From Amyloporia xantha (lineage: Eukaryota; Basidiomycota; Agaricomycetes; Polyporales; Adustoporiaceae), in the NCBI GenBank assembly GCA_036971615.1, contig JAYKKR010000011.1:186001-250000 (forward strand): 64,000 nt of DNA, read 5' to 3'. The notes under the pieces are model-generated. The model had not been told where the DNA came from. It searched no databases and was given only the letters and a program-made list of their open reading frames with translations. Position numbers and translations under genes: made by a program. How positions within the stretch are numbered: position 1 is the stretch's first letter; each line of letters opens with the position of its first letter. Positions 10,956-23,397 of the stretch are shown piece after piece.

Positions 10956-13900
10956 GTGTCTGACACTGTGCAAACCAGCAACTCTGGGATCTACCAGGTT
11001 GGCATGACTCGCCCAGGTCGTTCTGGCGGTATAGCAACGACAGTTGCCAAACACAGATTCTTGACGAGCTGCCTCCCTGAATACTGGGCCCACGTCGAAC
11101 GCAGCCATCACCGATCTGACGCTAGGCAATTTGTGCTTACGAAAGTCTTGGACCGATGGAACAATGAATTCGGCACGAGCTCAGATCCTCGATTTACGGA
11201 GGTGCGTACCTTCAGGAGACCTAGTTTGGATGTGACCCGGCTTAGATGAAATCAGACCATATGCAAATGGTTCATGAATACCAACCGCCGCAAATGCAGG
11301 CGTCGCATACGCATTCTCACATCGAGTCACAAAAGGCTGAAGCTGATTCATACCAGTACCAGATCGACGCCTGCATCGGAGCTGTTCGCGAGGACATTTC
11401 GTGAAGAGTTGAACGATCTCGCCAGACAACACGTTGCAGATCATGGCTTGTTACCAAAAGCATTATTGGGAGCCAGGAGCAGTATATTACGTCAAAAATG
11501 GGAATCGCTTTCACAAGATCAAAGGGATGGATTTATTACTCAAGCCGATATGAAAAAAAGGAAGCAAGGACAGACGGGGCCAGGAAACGAACCCACTGCA
11601 GTTGAACGTGATCTTGAAATGAGAATGTACGTTGCTATTTGCTCCTTCACACGGGACATCGCATAATGTCACTAGGACCGTCGACATATTGAATGAGACC
11701 ATTGAGAAGACTCTGAAGAAATGGCTTGATTGCCTTCCCGGATGGAGCATTCATTTTCAGATGGGTGGCCCGATCCGTGATGCGGATGATATGCGGTATT
11801 TGTGGTGAGTAGGAGCCAGATCTTTACGGAGTTTTACAATACTGACAGCAACAGTCACGACTTATCATGTGCCGGCGGGCGCAAGTACTGTGATTACTCT
11901 GACATGACTGGGTCTTCTTCGATCAAATTTCAGCGTCACTACCAAACCTATCTCCTCAGTCAGGCGAGTAAGTTCATGATCTAGTGACTAATTCCTGAGT
12001 CTGCTTTATATTGACTATGTCCAGGGCTGCATGCCTCGTGGAAGCTAGACGATATTGGAGAACCGGTGCTTCCTGATGAGGACCCGGCGTGGACAGTGAT
12101 GGATTATCGGGGTCAACTTCGACTGTTCTTCGAACGGTTATGGGGTAAGCGCAGAGTCTTCCCAAGCAACGTCAACATCATATTTTGATCTTGCCTTATG
12201 TAGAGAGACATTTCGGAGGTTCAGTTCCCTGGGACAAAGTGTTAGAGCATCCTGTCGCCTATTATGAACTGTCTTCTATTCCTCCAGGGTTTCAATTCCG
12301 AAGACCTGACGATTACATCACCTCCGATGCAGTTCAACTCTACGTACATCTCCAAAAAGCGCAGAGAGGTGATCTTCCAGTCCGGTTCTTTTGGCAGAGG
12401 CCGTCACAAACGGAAGAGCTCAGAAGAGGAAAGTCGTCAAAATCAGAATCGAAGTACGAAAATCTATGCGAGATCGAAGCATTGGAAATGCCTGACATTG
12501 TTATCACTGATGGCAGGAGAGCGCTATACAGTGACGATGCAGCGAGTCTAAACAGAACAAAGGAACTTAGCACAAACGCAAGTACGTGGTCTGCCCCGAA
12601 CTCTCTCGATATACAGACCGTTCCTCGTTGTTATATCTATTCGATTGTGGTGATCAAAATGCGCATTACACAGATGACACCATTCGAGACCAATATGAAT
12701 CTCAACGTGCATCCACCTCCCAGAAACGCCTAGATGTTGATAATGTAGGCGGTGGCTCTACCAGATTGATGTTGCGCCCTCGATTGTCGGGATCTCCTGT
12801 GAAAGATGGTGGGGTTCAGTGTGAGGTTCCGAGTTATCAATGGCTTGCTACTATTGACATTTTGTCCCAAATGGAGATGACGCACTTGACGTGCATCTGT
12901 CAGATACCAACTGTACGTGACTCAGGCTTATAATAATCTGTCTCTTTTTTCTCTAAATCATAGAGTAGCTGATGCATCATTATACGAAGCGAAGCCCAAG
13001 AAGGCCCAAAGTAAATCGCGCAAGCCCCAGAAGACACGGCAATTAAACTCCTGTAAGTCACATTCTTCACGCTCCTTCTTGTGGCTGAGCTGACTTCTTG
13101 GCAGCGGAAACTGTTGCCGTTTCACTCACTGAGCCCCAGAATGCTCGTGTTGAGTCAGCTCGTAGGTCTTTAATGTGTCTATATACCAAGTGATGGCCTG
13201 CAATTTCATGGTTTAGCCGTCAGTGTGACAGGGATCAGTTACGCTATCTCGCAGGAACCTCCAAACACTGCCAACTCAGGCTCGTCTCCAAGTACGTAGC
13301 ATATAAATTGCTTTATACATCAACTCATTACGTGCAGCTGCCAAAAATGATCTGATTCCGCACGAACTTGCATCGAAGCATGCAAAGTACTCACATGTGG
13401 ATAACCGACAAGGTAAGTTATCTCAGTAGCACAGATGATGTCGTGATTGATATATCCCTCGCTACATTCACAGCCTGTCGTTGTGAGCCGTTCAGACCCA
13501 TTTGGGCCCCCCGGATCATCAAGTCTGAGAACTATGAGAAAGTGTCTGGGGACCGTCCAGATTGGCTTAGAAAAGTGATCAAGGCCGCTGTGCAAGTCCC
13601 GTCGGGCTGCGAAGCGTGGATTGGGCTTTTCACACTCGCTGCAGAGTTAAACAACCTTTTACCGGTGAGGTCATAAGTTTGTTATGCCAATCTTGCTGAA
13701 ATTGGCACTCTAGGAAGGGACGCTCAAACACGAAGAGCTTCCTGGCACGATACAGACATGGATTCACAAAGCGCGTATGGACATTAAGAAGAAGCATCGA
13801 CCTCATGGGACATTCCCTCTATTGTGGATAAAGTGGTGGAACTCGCTACAACCGGCCTCGCGTCGAGTCACACAGGTCACTGGATTGCATGTGGAACTTA

Positions 13901-14330
13901 CACATCCTGCTAACCTATCAGCTCTGGAGTGGCGCGATCTGAAGTTCAGCGGGCCTTCAGGCTTTGTCAGCCTTGTGGATGCTCTTGGTCTCTGTTACAC
14001 CACACGGACAACGGAAGGCTCCATGTCGATAGCCCAGTGGCACCGGTGGGTCTTTGATCTTCAGTGGGTAGCGAGACAAATATTAGCACAGTAAGTCGTC
14101 CAATGTCTTACAGAGCGCAATTAATGCGCAAGCGGTACAAGATTGAGCAATGACGTATCGGAAGTTCGCAAAGAGAGAAAACTTGTCGTTTTTGTGCAGG
14201 TGCCTCCATGGGAAACGCAAAGTCTCAGGACTACACTGCCAACCCGAACAAACCCGTCCAAAAGGTCAATGATAGAGCTGGACAATGTCGATGACGACAC
14301 AAGAGAGGTCAAACGTTCTAGACATCACCG
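10956..14330 (+). CDS. Agaricomycete-expanded HMG-like / WW..QP..R protein, copy A
   Basis: A multi-exon gene of a family present in many copies in mushroom-forming fungi and without known function. Pieces in order: N-terminal helix block RFLTSCLPEYWAHVERS...VLDRWNNEFG (about 11060-11200), an HMG-box-like segment with LARQHVADHG and ILRQKWESLSQDQRDGF (11358-11600), GWSIHFQMGGP (11740-11780), a middle segment with FFERLWG then VPWDKVLEHPVAYYELSSIP and DAVQLYVHLQKAQ (12120-12420), a Ser/Arg linker, and the C-terminal module PDWLRKVI...ELPGTIQTWIHKAR...WIKWWNSLQPASRR...GPSGFVSLVDALGL...WHRWVFDLQWVARQIL (13550-14092). The tail is basic (REVKRSR). Splice motifs such as GTGCGT at 11200 and GTGAGT at 11803 fit. 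The start codon is not certain. I see no obvious break. Confidence 0.68.
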
Positions 14331-15429
14331 AGCCGCTCAGCGATCTGAGGAACCTCAAGTCCATATCGAAAGAAGGTCGTGCGTGTGTTCATATCTATGC
14401 ACGATTTATTCCTTCGTTGATTTGGATTGCCCAGCGATCGCATTCGTCTTCGGGGCACGCGTGGCCAGCTCTCCCGATTGACTGCTGCAGTGGGACGGTG
14501 CATCATTTGTATCCTTCGTTGCACAAGATCGCTGCTTATGGTAGTGATTCATAGCCATATCCGCGACTCGTGACTGAACCTTTGTCGTGGGTTATACTAG
14601 GAGAAGGGGGAGTCAGTCACTCGAGGCCCAGGGACTATGTGTGTCGTGTCTTGATCTAAGCTGTTCATTGCAATTGCATATACTACGTCGCAGCCGGGAA
14701 ATCATATGATGCGCTCCTACAGTACCCGCTGCAATGTAAATATGTGGACAAGTGTCCTTTCTCTTCTTGTAGAAGGTGCAATGCGTGTTGAGGTGTGGTG
14801 CCACATGAAACTTAAGACGCGGAAGCGCACCAATTATATAAGTAAATTCGGGTGTCTGCCTCAAGCTCAACGAGATAGGGCAAGGTGTTCCTAGTCTTGA
14901 CTTGAATCATGCCTCAAATAGGACACGAGGGATAAAATATGTTGAAAATTTCTAGCTCGGAATACAATGCGACGGTATCCAATGTCTAAATGCAGCCGAC
15001 AAATTGTAATACATTTGGAACAGAGTGCAAATCTTACATCGGCTGCAAGCAACCAAATGTTGGAAACATCCAAGATTCCGACGTTTAGAAGACAGTGAGG
15101 CATGCGAGAATCATCGCACGGGTACATGGCATCCGTCCCGGCTACGATACTGTTGGCGGGAGACAGTGAGCACCGCTCCCCAGTGTCCGATAGCAGTGCG
15201 GATGTCAGCTGTTGGCGATCGCAGATTGCAATTTCATACGGTCATGCGTTTAAGATGGGCACAATTTCTAGCCTCGTAATCGCGCTAGCTGTGTATTCCG
15301 TACAGTAGCCACCATACGTAGACAACGCCAGTGCCTGCGCGGTCCTGGAATAGGCTGGACACACACAGAAGGGGCAAAGGCAAATATAGCATTCTTTCCG
15401 GCCAGCGCTTGCTCCTTCTTTGTGGTCAT
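14331..15429. other. No gene seen
   Basis: The 3' flank of copy A and the place where the protease domain of the Doa4 relic should lie on the minus strand. I searched for GLKNLGNTCYMN-like and the Cys/His catalytic motifs and found none. Confidence 0.5.
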
Positions 15430-17705
15430 GCACTGCAACCGACAGCCTGCGGATCCTTCTCTGGCTTGGGTCCAGTTGGAATCACGGGGAACGCCTGGCT
15501 CTGTATAAGACGAGGTCGCTTGACCTGCCTCTTCGAGGCAGCGCCGGCGGCCCGAAGGACGTGCCGCAAGGACAGATCATGATGGTCTATGGATGGACGC
15601 GTGGTAAGACTGGACAGCGCTTCCTCGAAATTGGTCAACATAATTGCTGTGACGCCGCACTGAAAGTGGTGATGGGTTGATAGAAGCTTGCGGGGGAACT
15701 GACGGGGCTCCGTTCGATAGGCATGGAGAAGAGGAGGAGCCGGATATCTGCTGGGGGGGGGGGGATATCGCGCGAGACATTAGGGTATTGAATTGGCGAC
15801 GTCCCATTTTCAGAGAAACTCAAACATATTGATTAGCCGTCTAGAAGAGTGAATGAGTTTTCCAGACGGTTAAACATGTTTGACCAACGCACCTTGTTGG
15901 GTATCGCAGGAGTCGAGGTGTATGGGTAGGACATCGAACTCGACGATGGTCGTGAGATTGCAGCCTTGTGTGCCAAACGCTTGGAGGGGTCCAACGACAG
16001 GGAAAGAGGAGCATCTGCGCCCATGCTGAGAACAGTTGAGTATAATCAACTTGGGACTGCTCTCAGAGTACCTACTGGAACGAGGCGTGTGTTTGATCAG
16101 AAGAAAACGAGGTGCTAGCCTTACCCGCATGATGACGTCCACCACTCGTCTGGTCAAAAGTGGAAGCCGGACACATCGAAGTGGATGAGTCTGCTGGCCC
16201 AAAGGAGAGCCTCTCTGCTCCGGACACGAGGCAGGTTCAATCCTGTTCATCCTCAAAAAAGCCAATACTGTCGGCTAATCCTGCAACGCCATTTTTGATC
16301 GCACTTGTGCCGCCTCGAACTAGTTCGGCTTCACCAAACTCTCACTTACATGTCTGCAAACCGCCCCTGAGCAGCATTATCGGGTGCTTCAGGATCTTCT
16401 GGAACGTGATTTCATATATCGCTTGACGAGGAGAGGCATTGGCGAGTGGGCATCTCCGAAGGTTTCTGATGACTTGTCATATAGCACAACGAGGTTAAAT
16501 TTGTCACGATTGCTGAAGAGCACCTATTCATCTGAGGAGCTATCAAAGCGAGTCCTCGATGACTGCAAGGGTGACGCTGGATGACAGAATGAGTAGCTGC
16601 CCAATTCAACCAATCAGATGCATACTCCTTTGTCTGGGAGAAGCATAGACGGCTTTATATAAATCACTCCGCCCGCCATAATATGCTCCCTCTCATAGTC
16701 CGCATGATTCTGCACGCCCAACCCGAGCTTGAAGCTATTGTGATTGCTGTATTGCAGCAGCGTCTTCGGGAACAACGTCGTCGGCACTGGCAGCTCTGGG
16801 GGCTTCTCTGTGATCGGGGTGGACACGGTTGGTAGGATCGGCGATCGTGATAATGTGCACGGTGAGAACCCCCATGGCTTACGAGGCGCCGTTGGCAATA
16901 ATAGCAGGCGTGCCGGGAAGATAGGGTGCTTCGCGATCGTGTCGACGGTAGGAGGGACCGGGGTGCTCGACAGTCGGGGCCCAGGGTCCCTCGGCAGCGC
17001 AGGAAATGGCTTCGGGTGAGCGAACAGCAACGGCGATCGGTCTGCTGCCGACTGCCTCGCTGAGCTAATGGGAGGATCTGGAGGTAGAGTTGACAGCTTG
17101 AACCGTCCGCCTCATCCAGTTGATCGATGGACAGGAACGCTGTTGTAAAATCTGACACGCTTAGATGCGACAGCCGCGGAGAAGACGAGGCTGACGAAGA
17201 CATAGCTGGTGTACCAAAGTCGACGATGGCACCAGGGCATGAGGTGACGCCGCCGCCGACGAAAATCTCGCCATGATCAGCGACGCGAGAGACGAGCTTG
17301 GCAGGTAGGACACATTCTGCAGCGAGATCCGATTGAGGCGAGATGGAGGTATGCCAGGTACTGCCCTCGTCACCTCATGGGAGAGCTGCTTCGTCATCAA
17401 GACGGCGAGTCCTGTATTTTGCAGGGAGCGCATCCGTTCTGTAATGCTGGCGACGCTTGTGCCCGCCGGTCGGGATGCTTCTGACTTATCCTGGTCGCTG
17501 TGAGCAGCCGGCCAGGACTTGAATATGATATACGTACTGGGACGACATTTCCTTTTCTAAGAGCATCTGCACGTTCTGCATTTTGCGGCTCACGTCGCGT
17601 CGTTCATGCTATGTGATGTGAGCGCTGTGCAAATGTTGTTAAATCAAACAACATACCTGCTGGTGATCCGAGAAATGTTTGAAAGCACGCCTCTCTGCAC
17701 ATGGT
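15430..17705 (-). pseudogene. Doa4/USP8-type deubiquitinase relic without peptidase domain
   Basis: Fungal Doa4-like enzymes have an N-terminal linker, a rhodanese-like domain, a Pro/Ser-rich linker and a C-terminal ubiquitin-specific protease (C19). On the minus strand the first three are recognisable: ERRAFKHFSDHQQ (about 17700), KMQNVQMLLEKEM, ITERMRSLQNTGL (17430), SSASSSPRLSHLSVSDF (17190), FPALPRDPGPRLSSTPVPP (17000), the rhodanese entry PTTLFPKTLLQY...ADYEREHI (16760-16690) and LFSNRDKFNLVVLYD...GDAHSPMPLLVK (16520-16440), then SSSMSYPYTSTPAIP (15930), PPQASINPSPLS (15700) and RLIQSQAFPVIPTGPKP (15480). These lie in several frames with shifts between them. Homology ends about 15430, just where the catalytic domain should start. 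It sits between two convergent family genes. Confidence 0.83.
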
Positions 17706-17739
17706 CAGACATTACACACGCCGGAAAGAAACCTACCCA

Positions 17740-17960
17740 ATGTCACTAGAAAGAGCGCTCCGACATGCTCCTCGCCTGACCCATCTTCCAACGCGGAACG
17801 TTTCTTCAATTTGGTCTATGAACATGTCCGAGGACGCGGCAATATCGACCACATTGCGAAAGATGATGTGGATGTCTTGGCGGGTTAAGGGGAGGGTGCA
17901 CGGAGCAAACAACTGGACTGAATGTTCGTTGGTCGTGAGGAGAGCAAGCCGGAAAACGAG
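17740..17960 (-). pseudogene. RhoGEF (DH-domain)-like exon
   Basis: The minus-strand frame reads LPLTRQDIHIIFRNVVDIA and then SSDMFIDQIEETF. This resembles helix 1-2 of Dbl-homology guanine nucleotide exchange factors, where the pattern is LT..DI..IFGN(I/L).D(I/L). It ends at a plausible donor, GTAGGT, which leads to the first recognisable Doa4 exon. No other DH helices or PH domain were found. Either a captured exon now placed upstream of the Doa4 relic or a chance resemblance. The match is short. Confidence 0.35.
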
Positions 17961-19275
17961 CCAAAACTGCGCAAGTGTGACAAAGTCATTTCTTCAGTGT
18001 CCATGGCAATGTTGGATTGCTACTGCTTGAGTAAGGAGGCGGATGCGCGCCGCATGGGCGAGGTAGGACGAAGGGGAGAACAGGGTGTCAGGGGTTGAGA
18101 GGAGGCGCACTGACTGGAAGGCTGGATGTGGCATATGTCGCAGCGCGCGGCTCAGCGCCTCAATTACAGCAGTCACTGGCGATTATAATGGATTATAATG
18201 GCGCCCAGATAGTCAAATCCCATTGCACTATAGACATCATAATGCGGGTCTGTTTGTGATCAATAGTTGTTTCCGAATCTCGAGATTGCAATTCCCTCCG
18301 AGAATCTTCGACATCATCTTCCACTGGACCTTGACTGAGCCACACGTTTCCTTTTTGAACCCTCATCCATCGGCTACGCACGCCATCTTATATGATTAAA
18401 ATGAGTACTAGCGATACAGGAGTCACAGATTCAGACCAAGATACAATGGCGCCATGCCAAAAAGCATCCGAGGCTCAAACATCACAGTGGGGTCACCTCC
18501 CGTCTAAGTCTCAATGATGTGCCAGTGGTGCCAACAAGCCACCGAAGCAAAGGTTCTTGAAATCACCGTTAAAATATGTAGGCACCTAGATTGTATTCCT
18601 GACCATTGGGGTTTGTTCTGCTTCTAGCCATCTATGTGTGGACCATTGCCAGTACCTTGACATCGGCGCATATGTATGTACACGTTACCTTGAGGATCAG
18701 GTTGTGGCAGTATCCAAGCCTAACTTAGGCTAAGAGAATACAGCGCTCATAGCTCTGTATGTATTTCAGACCGACGAAGAAGTGAGTGCTGCCCAACCAA
18801 CGGGAAACAACTTCCTCTGTCTCATTACGGACAAAGCTCTTCGACATTATTACATTGATCATAAGGATTCTCATCGTAAGCCGATTGCTTACACTATTCA
18901 TTTTTGGTGTTTCCTTAAATATTGATGGATCATAAAACAAGTATCGCAGCGCTGATAAAAAGCTCGGATTGATTCATAAAAAGTCTCCAACTTGTCCATC
19001 ACGAAAAACATCAACTCGATCTCGTAGCGCGCTTTGTATGACGTGCAATCTTTCGCGTTTTCCCGGCGTTCCTCGCTGCATCGCTGGCCACTTTGGAGGC
19101 AAAGGTCAAACTGTGACTGCATCGGCGTGAGTTAGGAATTTTTGAAGACAAACCTGCTTACTGTTTCTCCGCTGCAGCTTTGTTTATACTCTGTCTGCTG
19201 TGTGAGGCTTGTTTCTGAAGACGAGTTCTGTCGAATCTATGATTGGTTTGACGTCATCATAAAGCAGACTGGAAC
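17961..19275. other. No gene seen; possible 3' exons of copy B
   Basis: A minus-strand frame at 18898-19122 followed by 18725-18940 could be downstream exons of the gene ending near 19276, but I recognise no motif. An 11-base word, GGATTATAATG, is repeated near 18178-18200. Confidence 0.35.
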
Positions 19276-22200
19276 TTACGAGCGTCTCTTGGGCAGCTCG
19301 GTGCCATGGGTGATCGGATGAGGCGAAATCGCTTCTGCACTCCTTGACTGTGTTCGATCTTGAGCCGTGAAGAAAGGAGACTTTGCCTTCAGCACCTCTT
19401 GAGACACATCTGGCACTGGAGGAGACTTGGAGATAACATCCGCTACAGGTTGCTCGGGCGCCGAAAGCATAGGTGAAGGCAGAGATGGCTGATTAGAGCC
19501 GATAAAGCAATCCATACGTCTATGCAGGTATTAGAAAGGACATGAGTTGCGCGGTTGACACATACTTTCCCAAAAGCTGTGCGTAGACCCATTTGACGTC
19601 ACAGACCCAATAATGCCACTCCATGAGCGACATAGCGCTTGGGACAGCTTCCGCTGCAGGATAACATAATCCAAGAGAATAAACGACGGAAACCATACCA
19701 CTATACCCACCCTTCTCAAGTATAGACCAATCAGAACCAAAGAAGGACTCGGGTGCGCCATGTTCAATTCGCGATCCTTCTCTGAAGGCTTGCGTGCATC
19801 AGGCTGGATGGAACACCACCATCTAATCCATTGCTCCGTGAATCTTTCTGGATTCTCTCCGTTCCTCCTCCGGTGATATTCCGCATCGAGGATCCAGTCG
19901 TTGATAGCTGTGGGTAGGGCATCATGTGGAAGTCCATCAACCTTCGCAAAACAATCGACAAAATGTCAGACAGATACAATGCTGATTTTGAAAGCAGAGC
20001 ACATCATGGTCTACGACCGGAGAGTGGATATTCTCAGTTATAAATATAAAGACTCACCGGGAGGTATGGATCAAGAAGCATGGTGACCTGGAGCAGCGCA
20101 CGCCATTCCCGACAGTCTTGTGGAGACCAAAATACAGTCTGGTGGACAAGTCTGGCCAACCATCGTGCTGAACCATAATATGTCTCATTGAACTTATGGG
20201 AAAATTGAACTCCAAACATCCAATGTGGGCGGAAGGGTCTGCATGACTTGCACGAGTAGGTCATGGTACCATTGACTGGCAAATTCCCTTGATTTTGATT
20301 GTTCAAATCGGTAGAGCAAGTGGTTTCTTTCATGTCCCGCTTGTCTGTGAAAGATGTGCTGGTGGATGCAGAAGCCGAGTTCGACTGAGAATTGAGATTA
20401 TCGGTTGAAGAACTCGAAGAAAGGGGAGATTGAGATGTCATTGCTCTCGAGCCGATACGAGAGAGTGCAGAAGTCTGAAAATCGAGACAGCTTGTGGTTG
20501 ACGTTTTCCCCAAGTCTGGCGTTGGAACGTGTCAGCCGTTGTGTGAAAGAACACGCGACGCCGAAAAGCCACAGAAGTACTACGAACCAGAGGCGCAGGA
20601 CGGTCCACCACGATTCAGAATCGTATCGAATTTGTCCTCCTCGATGTCTGTGACTTCGGTCTGCTTCGCAGCAGATATATCGTGAGTACTGGACGAGCCA
20701 ACCTGATTCACGAGTTCGTCGAGTTCGTCCTCCTCGGCGTATGTGACTGCGGTCTCTTTCGTACCAAATGTATCACAATCTTCTGGAGTGGTTGCACTAT
20801 GAGCTTTCGATACCGTTGTCATTGTGTGCGATGCGGATATCGTGATGACGTCTTTCTGAAACACAGGGAGCGCAGAATGTAGATCAGACTTCAAATCTAC
20901 GACACGCTTCAATGTGACACCTTTAACAACAAGCAGAAACGTCCGCACCATCGACAATATAGTCTTCTCGCCCCTTCCTTGCAGCTTCAACTTTGGAGAC
21001 TCCAGCGGGACCGGACCACTTGTCTAAAGCCAACACTAAACAATAAACCAATGAAAGACAAATCGAAGCACTCACGCTCTGATTTACGACCTATGCTCCC
21101 GCCTAGATCTTGTCGAGTGTCTTCATAGGAGGTAGCTATAGCACAAGTAGACCGATGCACATCGGTCATTTGCCATGATATGAACTGTAGACGATATGTG
21201 ACTCACCTGTTTTATGTCGCTTATTGTCTGCATTTAAGTTTTCAAAGAAACATTATTACCCATTGAAATTGCGGATCGAAACTGGAAAACGACAAACCTC
21301 TTATTTTGGGAGGCAATCGTCGCTCTCAGCCTCCTCATCAGATATTACTTGGTAATTTCAGAGGGGCTGTCAACACGATAGATGTGCTTCTCTAGGACTC
21401 ACCTTCACTGGGAAGCTCACGCTTCAGTAGACTGCGCACGCCGTTCCGGTCTGGTTCTGAACTGACATCGACCGATGCGGGCGCGATTGACCTGTCGATG
21501 ACCCCTATTCCGCTGCTATCTGCAGTGACTTGTGGTGTTGTTAGTTCTCCGTCTTCTACAATGGCAGCAAAGAATGCCCACCGACGCCGTCATTGGCTTG
21601 AGAGTGAGGGACTGACTCGAATTCTTCAGAATCGAGTGGTGCTTCTGACAAGTTTGAAATCAGTAGAAGGCGGATTGCGGAGAGTGCAAGCGATACGCAC
21701 GGACCAGTGAGATATCATCTGAACTATTGATCGTTCCCGAAACATCTTCTGACAGAAGGAACATGTCATGATCTTTGACCCAGAAGCCCGTCATGCAAAA
21801 GTATGTTAGAATTGTCCAAGCCCTCACCTAGATCAGGAGATACCGCTGTAGCCGAGATTGTGAATAAATTGGGATATTCCCAGAAACACGGAGCTTGATC
21901 AGTGCCCTGGCCTGTCTGAGACGAATCAATCATAAGGACAGAGACTTACGCTTGCGTACCACCCGTTCCCACGTCGTGCTGCCTTCAAGTCCCTATCTGG
22001 CGGCTTTGTCCATCGAAAGCGTATAGGGGCGGATGATGTCCCTTCTTGCGCTTCCCGTAAATGGAGGTATAGCATCGCGGCGTCGACTATGTTGTACCGA
22101 TCAGGAGTTCGGAACTGAAAGTCGCGCGGAAGGGATGCGGAATCATAGTAAAGGAAAGGACGCGCGAGCACGAAATTCCAAGGTATCTCTCCACCATGTT

Positions 22201-23397
22201 GCCGTTCTGATGTGTCAATGATGAGAGAGTATTGCGCCCAACCACAGGATGACGTACCCCACAATGCTTCAAAGTATGAGGTCAGCTGAGAGCGATAGTC
22301 AGCAACTGTCCAATCAGAGTGATCTGGAGGTAGAACGGGTTCGTCTTCATCAGATTGAAGTCTATAGCATGCTGTGCAGACACCGACACGAGTAAGTGAT
22401 CTCTTAATTGACGCATCGGTAAGGCTCATACATGATTGGTGCTCTAGGTATGCTTGAAACAACTCATCGTAAGACTTGATGGGTGCCCCTTTCTGAGCGA
22501 CGAAGTCGCGAAAAAGTGAGCCTTCCGTGCATGATTTGTCGAAGCTGTCTTCAGGTCAACTCTCGACGAGCAAGAGGCCTTACTTTTTTAGGCTGAACTC
22601 ACTGCAAAAACTGCACTCCACGGAGATCGAGAGACGGTCCACCCAACTGAACATAGATAGACCATCCAGGGAGTTGGTCTAGCCATGCGTCCAGCGTATT
22701 TTCGATTGTATGCTTCAAACTAGGCTCTATGCTGTGGATTCGACTATTCGACACCGCTATAGCACAGAGCATAAATCACTCACGCCGCAGGGGATGACTG
22801 TCCTCGGCTCCTGCTGTTAGAGCTGGCTGTTGAGTGATCTCCGAACAGCTATCGTCTCGTCGTGGGCTGGGATGGCCTACTGCGTTTGTGGGAAGTTTGT
22901 AGGTGTCCTTCTTCCCTCTATTGGGCGGAACGGCACCTTTGCCATCTCCCCACCATACCCGCCGGGAGGTGAAGTGACCTGTAGAGCGACCAGTAGCAAC
23001 ACGCTTCATAGGTGAGAACGACATAATGCGTTTCGTTCGTACGTCGTTACCATTTGGTCGAGGTCCATGCCGATTCCTATTGGAATACCACTTGCATAGT
23101 TTCTGAAAATATAACGAGTGAAATTACCAATGACTAGTTCTATGAAGCCATACGTACCGCAGGAAAATCTGGATCTTCACTCTCACCAAAACGTCTGTTC
23201 CATTGTGGAAGGACAACATCGATTACTAGGTTGCGAGCGGGTTTTGCTCGAGAGCCATGGCGCTCTACTTTGTCCCGGTACGATTGGAGATACGCAGTTA
23301 AGAATTCACGCTTTTCATTCGTGTCAGCAATACCTTTCTGTCCCTCTGTATTATGCATGATGACGCTCCAGGGGTAAACAGGAATTTCTGAAATCAC
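19276..23397 (-). CDS. Agaricomycete-expanded HMG-like / WW..QP..R protein, copy B
   Basis: Paralogue of the gene at 10956-14330, in opposite orientation. Matching blocks: EFLTAYLQSYRDKVERHG...VVLPQWNRRFGESEDPDFP (23330-23160), DELFQAYLEHQSC (22480-22430), VADYRSQLTSYFEALWG (22310-22255), IPWNFVLARPFLYYDSASLP and DAAMLYLHLREAQEG (22200-22050), then a long acidic/Ser linker with an internal duplication of about 34 residues (TAVTYAEEDELDELVNQVGS and TEVTDIEEDKFDTILNRGG, 20770-20600), CRPFRPHW (20240), ARWLARLVHQTVFW (20160), LPHDALPTAINDWI (19930), and GMVSVVYSLGLCY with EWHYWVCDVKWVYAQLLG (19700-19570). The WW..QP..R core is less clear than in copy A because the frame breaks near 19800, so this copy may be damaged. 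Function unknown. Confidence 0.65.
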
